A program made the position numbers and the translations under genes. A model generated the notes under the pieces. The model was not told the DNA's origin. It saw only the letters and a list, made by a program, of their open reading frames with translations, and ran no database searches. DNA of 17,490 nucleotides, from assembly GCA_910584805.1 (NCBI GenBank), contig CAJUCB010000002.1, forward strand, positions 54,663 through 72,152. Direction: 5' to 3'. This stretch comes from an uncultured Oscillospiraceae bacterium. GTDB taxonomy: Bacteria > Bacillota > Clostridia > Oscillospirales > Oscillospiraceae. This document shows, one piece after another, positions 13,451-17,490 of the stretch (within the stretch, counting starts at the first letter, position 1; each line of letters opens with the position of its first letter).

Positions 13451-14476
13451 ATGAAGAAACCGATGAAAAACGAACACGTGCAGTCAGAGAACACCTACCG
13501 GTCTATCCGAGGGTATGTGATCGAAGCGCAGCAGCAAGTCTATACTGCGGTCAACGCCGCTATGGTGACGGCTTATTGGAAGATCGGTAAGTCAATTTTT
13601 GAAGCCTGCGGTGAAACGGACCGGGCCGCTTATGGCAAGCAGGTGCTGCAATACATATCGGAACGGATGACCGCTGAGTTTGGGAAAGGGTTTACAGTCC
13701 GAAATTTACAGATGATGCGCAAGTTTTATTTGACGTTTCCAAATGCGAACGCACTGCGTTCGGAATTGAGCTGGACGCACTATCGACTTCTGATGCGGGT
13801 CAGCAACACCGAGGCGAGAATTTTCTACATGGAGGAAAGTGCGCGGGCTGGATGGAGTTCACGCCAGCTGGAACGGCAGATCAACACCATGTACTATCAG
13901 CGCATTCTGGCGAGCCGCGACAAGGAGAGTGTTGCGGCAGAAATTCAAAGCACAGAACCAAAGCCGGAGTATGAGCAAATCATCAAAGATCCCTATGTGC
14001 TGGAATTTCTGAATCTTCCGGCGAATGAACATTTCTATGAATCCAACTTAGAACAAGCGCTGATTGACCATTTGCAGAAATTCCTTCTGGAACTGGGCCG
14101 CGGATTTTCCTTTGTGGCAAGACAAAAGCATTTTAATGTGGACGGGCGCCATTTTTATATCGACTTGGTGTTTTACAACTATATTTTGAAGTGTTTTGTC
14201 CTGATTGATCTGAAGACAGGGGACCTTACCCATCAGGATATCGGGCAGATGCAGATGTATGTGAACTACTTCACCCGGTACATGATGAATGAGGGAGATA
14301 ATCCGCCGGTGGGACTGCTTCTGTGTGCGCAGAAGAGCGACACATTGGTGCAGTTGACCTTGCCGGAGGACAACCGGCAGATTTACGCCGCAAAGTATAT
14401 GCCCTATATGCCCACTGAGGAAGAATTGAAACGTGAGCTGAAGTTGGATGCATTTGAAAAGATGGAGGATATGTAA
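13451..14476 (+). CDS. DUF1016/YhcG-family PD-(D/E)XK nuclease
   Basis: A 341-residue, full-length protein. ATG 13451 has GAAAGGA seven bases upstream; ATG 13463 is a weaker alternative. The N-terminal DUF1016_N domain (about 15-165) has the typical YWKIGKSIFE, FGKGFTVRNLQMMRKFY, LSWTHYRLLMRV and SARAGWSSRQLERQI segments. The C-terminal nuclease domain (about 180-325) shows the active-site pattern Glu197/Glu201 (YESNLEQAL), Asp238 (FYIDLVFY) and Asp253-x-Lys255 (LIDLKTG), followed by DIGQMQMYVNYF. DUF1016 proteins are commonly found next to type I restriction genes and in defence islands, and E. coli YhcG is the reference member. All catalytic residues are present, so this is probably an active DNA nuclease, the only gene of the acquired segment that looks intact. 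AT-richer than the Ter genes. Confidence 0.9.
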   Translation: MKKPMKNEHVQSENTYRSIRGYVIEAQQQVYTAVNAAMVTAYWKIGKSIFEACGETDRAAYGKQVLQYISERMTAEFGKGFTVRNLQMMRKFYLTFPNANALRSELSWTHYRLLMRVSNTEARIFYMEESARAGWSSRQLERQINTMYYQRILASRDKESVAAEIQSTEPKPEYEQIIKDPYVLEFLNLPANEHFYESNLEQALIDHLQKFLLELGRGFSFVARQKHFNVDGRHFYIDLVFYNYILKCFVLIDLKTGDLTHQDIGQMQMYVNYFTRYMMNEGDNPPVGLLLCAQKSDTLVQLTLPEDNRQIYAAKYMPYMPTEEELKRELKLDAFEKMEDM

Positions 14477-14516
14477 AAATCCTTTTTCTATTTGGATAAA
14501 AGAGAAAGAAACAGAT

Positions 14517-14524
14517 GGAGGTGA
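14517..14524 (+). promoter_or_regulatory. Ribosome binding site deciding the SWIM gene start
   Basis: GGAGGTGA sits 5 bases before ATG 14530. An upstream in-frame ATG at 14515 overlaps this element and has no Shine-Dalgarno, so 14530 is the start. Confidence 0.75.
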
Positions 14525-14529
14525 GAAGA

Positions 14530-15204
14530 ATGTCCCCGTGGGATAAACTTCAACAGTTTTTGGATGAATTGGAGCCCAAAATTCTGGAGCGTGGGAAAGA
14601 GTATTTTTATTCTGGCCGGATTGCGTGTTTAGAGTGGAATGAAACTTGCGTATCCGCCGAGGTGTCCGGCAGCGAAGCGGAACCGTATCAGGTAGAAATC
14701 GATCTTTCTGAGACAGGAGAGATTGAGGACTGGTACTGTGACTGTCCCTACAACTGGGGTCCTGTGTGCAAACATACGGCAGCGGTACTGCTGGCAGTCC
14801 TGGAAGGGGCGGAACAAACCCCGAAGAAAAAACACGGCAGGAGGACTTGTTCTGACACGCTCCATAAGCTGGTGGAGCAAGCAGAACAGCCGCAGCTTGT
14901 CCGGTTGATTTTGGACTACTGCGATAAAGACACTCAATTCCGGAATTATGTGCGATCCGAATGGGAGGACACCGGCGAATTGCTGTTTGAAGATATTCAG
15001 CGAAAAATTCAAGCGTCGATCTTCCTCAACACAGATGGAAACTATATTGACTGGAAGGGCTGTGACAACATCTGCTGCGATTTGGATTATGCTTTAGAGC
15101 AGGTCGATCACCGCATCCAGCAGGGGCGGTATGGCAGAATTCTGGATATCCTTACAAGTAGACCAACGGGCAGAGCAGCTTCTTGCGCTTTTGAGGGAGT
15201 ATGA
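14530..15204 (+). pseudogene. SWIM zinc-finger protein, probably 3'-truncated
   Basis: A 224-residue product starting MSPWDKLQQFLDELEPKILERG. The SWIM zinc ligands are visible as Cys70, Cys72, Cys80 and His82 (CDCPYNWGPVCKH), preceded by the usual 'ILERGKEYFYSGRI' lead-in. SWIM fingers bind DNA or protein and often accompany SNF2/DEAD-type helicases. The C-terminal part resembles the start of the larger alpha-helical region of this family (LVRLILDYCDKDTQFRNYV, ALEQVDHRIQQGRYGRI), but from about residue 208 (near base 15150) the sequence becomes non-helical (TSRPTGRAASCAFEGV) and stops. Family members I recall are longer. The stop lies 74 bases inside the following helicase frame. I read this as a deletion that fused the SWIM gene out of frame to the helicase, but a short natural form cannot be excluded. 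Confidence 0.65.
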
Positions 15205-16147
15205 TCCAAAGCTGACAAGCGGAAAAAAAGCATCCGATATGGAACGTCCAGAGACCTCCCTTGCACAAAGCAGTTTATTCACCGGGGCAATCCATGAACC
15301 ACAAATGTTCTCTGAGCTTAAAAAGGAAATCGGGAGTGCAGATCGGATCGATATGCTGGTTTCCTTCATCAAATGGAGTGGACTACGTCTCATCATAGAG
15401 GAATTACGAGCATTTACTCAAAACGGTGGTCACATGCGGATCATTACCACATCCTATATGGGGGCTACCGATTTGAAGGCCGTCGAAGCGTTGCGAAAGC
15501 TCCCCAACACAGAGATTAAAATCAGCTATGATACGAAGCGTACCCGTCTCCATGCAAAGACGTATGTGTTTTACCGCGACTCCGGCTTCACCACTGCCTA
15601 CGTAGGATCATCCAATCTTTCCAATGCTGCGATTTCCAGCGGCTTAGAGTGGAATATAAAAATAACGGCCACGGATTTACCCGATACCATTCAAAAAATT
15701 TCTGCCACGTTTGATAGCTACTGGAACTCTGCTGAATTTGAGTTTTACCATGAGAAAGAAAAGACGCGCCTATTTCAGGCGCTTCGTGCAGAGCAATTTG
15801 TGGGAGATGGAAATTCTCGCACCTTTGTGTTCGACATTCGCCCATATCCTTACCAGCAGGAGATTTTGGATAAGCTCCAGGCTGAGCGAGACGTGCATGG
15901 AATGTGTCGTAATTTAGTGGTGGCAGCAACTGGAACGGGTAAAACAGTGATTTCTGCTTTTGACTATCTGCGATTTTGCAAAGCCAATTTGGGAAGTGCA
16001 AATCGCTTGCTGTTTGTTGCGCATAGAGAAGAGATCCTAACGCAGAGCCGTGACACATTCCAGGGCGTGTTAAAGGACCCCAATTTTGGCGAGCTTTTTG
16101 TTGGCAGTTATCGACCCGAGACTGTGGATCATTTATTCATCTCGATT

Positions 16148-16159
16148 CAAACACTTTCA
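16148..16159 (+). other. Deletion junction with microhomology in the helicase
   Basis: CAAACACTTTCA reads QTLS in the upstream helicase frame and, shifted one base, KHFH(PK) in the downstream frame. Both are the expected conserved flanks, so the 12 bases probably represent one surviving copy of a short repeat that bounded the lost DEAH segment. Confidence 0.6.
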
Positions 16160-17335
16160 CCCCAAAGTTCTGCTCGGTCTGACTGCTACACCAGAGCGTA
16201 TGGACGGAAAAAGTATTCTGGACTACTTCAATGGACGTATTGCTGCTGAAATTCGATTGCCGGAAGCCATTGACCGAAAACTCCTATGTCCCTTTCAATA
16301 TTTTGGTGTTTCTGATACGGTTGAGCTCTCAGACTTGCGCTGGATACGTGGCGGATATGATAAGCATGACCTTTCCAATTTGTATGTTCTGAATCGGGTG
16401 GTAGCGGAACGTCGTGCTGACCATGTTATTACCGCATTGGATCACTATGTTACGGATATCAATGAAGTGAAAGGGCTTGGGTTTTGTGTATCTGTTGAAC
16501 ATGCACAGTTTATGGCCGAGTGGTTTAATGGACAGGGCATTCCCTCCATGGCCCTTGTAGGTAATTCCTCTGATGAGGAGCGTTATACCGCAAAAGCAAG
16601 ATTAGTGAATGGAGAACTACGATTTATTTTCGTAGTGGATATCTATAATGAAGGGGTAGATATTCCTGAAGTCAATACGGTACTGTTCCTTCGCCCCACA
16701 GAGTCCCTAACGATTTTTTTGCAGCAGTTGGGACGTGGTCTCCGCTTGGCGGAAGGAAAGGAATGTTTAACGGTCCTCGATTTTATTGGACAGGCAAATC
16801 AGAACTATAACTTTGAGGAAAAGTTTGCTGCGCTGTTATCGAACACCACACACAGTGTCCAGTACGAGTTAAAAAATGGGTTCGTTTCTGCGCCGAAGGG
16901 TTGCTATATTCAGCTGGAGAAGAAAGCTGCGAAAGCAATTCTGGATAATATCAAACACTCTTTTGGACTAAGAACCGGATTGATTGGGCGTATTGCAACC
17001 TTTGAGGAGGACTCTGGACTACCACTCAATTTAGCAAATTTCTTGGAGTATTATCATTTGGATATACGCGCTATATACAAAAAAGATAGCTTTTCACGTT
17101 TGTGTGTTCTCGCTGGTGTGCGGGAGGATTTCGCGGAAGCAATAGAGCCAATATTGACCAAAGCCTTTTCTCGACTCTGTGTCATGGATTCCCGCCGTTG
17201 GATCAGGTTCCTCGTAGAATACCTTCCCCAACTAAATGAACTGGACTTTAACACTCTGTCACCTATTGAGAAGCGGATGATGCAGATGCTCTATGTTAGC
17301 GTTTGGGGTAAAGCAGCCGAAGATTGGAAGTCCGA

Positions 17336-17347
17336 TGAGATGTTCAC
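17336..17347 (+). other. Second deletion/frameshift junction in the helicase
   Basis: The frame carrying AAEDWKSDEM runs into nonsense (FTVHIPG) and stops at 17393. The frame carrying HCTYTRDQLLVAL starts within the same dozen bases. The intervening stretch of about 50 residues that I recall in relatives is missing. Confidence 0.6.
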
Positions 17348-17490
17348 TGTACATATACCAGGGATCAGCTTTTGGTGGCGCTGGATTTCTTAAAGCCCGC
17401 TTCGGTTCGTGAAGGTGTGAAATGGTTGCCCGAAAAAAAGCTGGATGTTTTCTTTATTACACTCAATAAGTCGGACAAAGATTATTCCCC

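Larger units (their letters stand above)
15131..17490 (+). pseudogene. PLD-like / DEAD-type helicase with DUF3427-like C-terminus, broken by internal deletions
   Basis: Homology runs to the window end but changes frame twice. Part 1 (from 15131) has TSLAQSSLFTG, SFIKWSGLRLIIEELR, a phospholipase-D-like segment with RLHAKTYVFY and VGSSNLSNAAI, then helicase Walker A AATGTGKT near residue 265, LLFVAHREEIL, and ISIQTL ending near 16159. Part 2 (other frame, from about 16149) has KVLLGLTATPERMDG, FIFVVDIYNEGVDIPEVNTVLF and motif VI QQLGRGLRLAEGK, to AAEDWKSDEM at about 17340. Part 3 (back in the first frame, from about 17345) has HCTYTRDQLLVALD and VREGVKWLPEKKLDVFF to the end. The Walker B/DEAH motif expected between parts 1 and 2 is absent, so no frameshifting could restore an active ATPase. 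The family normally pairs with restriction or defence genes. The native start is uncertain. Confidence 0.88.

Noticed and set aside
16086..16148. A separate second helicase gene starting near 16086
   Set aside because: Its first 20 or so residues are out-of-frame translation of the upstream helicase; homology begins only at the deletion junction, so it is a fragment of the same gene.
16120..16200. Programmed ribosomal frameshift in the helicase
   Set aside because: No slippery heptamer is seen, and the DEAH motif is missing altogether, so a frameshift would not produce a functional ATPase.
1..17490. CRISPR array, tRNA, rRNA or complete insertion sequence
   Set aside because: No regularly spaced direct repeats, cloverleaf-like stretches, rRNA signatures or transposase motifs were noticed on either strand.

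Overview
The window suggests a spore-forming, high-GC member of the Clostridia (Oscillospiraceae-like). It carries a B. subtilis yce-type tellurium-resistance/stress (Ter) cluster, the N-terminus of a SpoVT/AbrB-type sporulation regulator, AGGAGG-type ribosome binding sites and Firmicute-style sigma-A promoters. The species call is inference. By eye, bases 1 to about 13160 are GC-rich, and 13160 to the end is clearly AT-richer with different codon use, so the two parts probably have different histories.

Region A (1-10731) is one long, tightly packed plus-strand operon of the Ter type. It holds the C-terminal half of YceG, TelA/YceH, three tandem TerD paralogues, a YceG-like domain fused to a trypsin-like serine protease, a HAD phosphatase, a HpcH/HpaI (CitE-like) aldolase, a PRTase_2/TRSP phosphoribosyltransferase, a StiP-family phosphoribosyltransferase with a PELOTA-like tail, a fourth TerD domain behind a proline-rich arm, and an AIM24 protein. 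HAD, aldolase and the two PRTases match the 'biosynthetic module' that published comparative genomics linked to Ter systems and predicted to make a nucleoside-like metabolite. TerD proteins are known calcium binders, and YceG/TelA are their usual partners. Gaps are short or genes overlap (ATGA twice; about 65 bases between HAD and aldolase), so co-translation is likely. A stem-loop at 3800-3830 splits the operon into a TerD half and a protease/biosynthesis half.

Region B (10732-12885) is an independent two-gene unit. A perfect-consensus sigma-A promoter (TTGACA, 17 bases, TATAAT) drives a stand-alone FIST ligand-sensing protein and a soluble chemoreceptor-like (MCP signalling) protein with no membrane segment. 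It ends at a 12-bp perfect-stem intrinsic terminator.

Region C (12886-17490) starts with a spoVT-like gene that has a good ribosome binding site and a possible sigma-G promoter, but its homology stops after about 33 codons. The AT-richer segment begins there: a G-rich tract, a consensus-like sigma-A promoter whose -10 lies inside a perfect 15-bp palindrome, a 38-codon ORF, an intact DUF1016/YhcG PD-(D/E)XK nuclease, a truncated SWIM zinc-finger protein, and a phospholipase-D-like/DEAD-type/DUF3427 helicase broken by at least two internal deletions. The first deletion removed the helicase Walker B (DEAH) segment and left a junction, CAAACACTTTCA, that reads as conserved sequence in both frames. 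This looks like a decaying defence or mobile module next to, or inserted into, spoVT.

The observations most worth following are the YceG-trypsin fusion in the Ter operon, the promoter-linked FIST/soluble-MCP pair, and the deletion footprints in the helicase.
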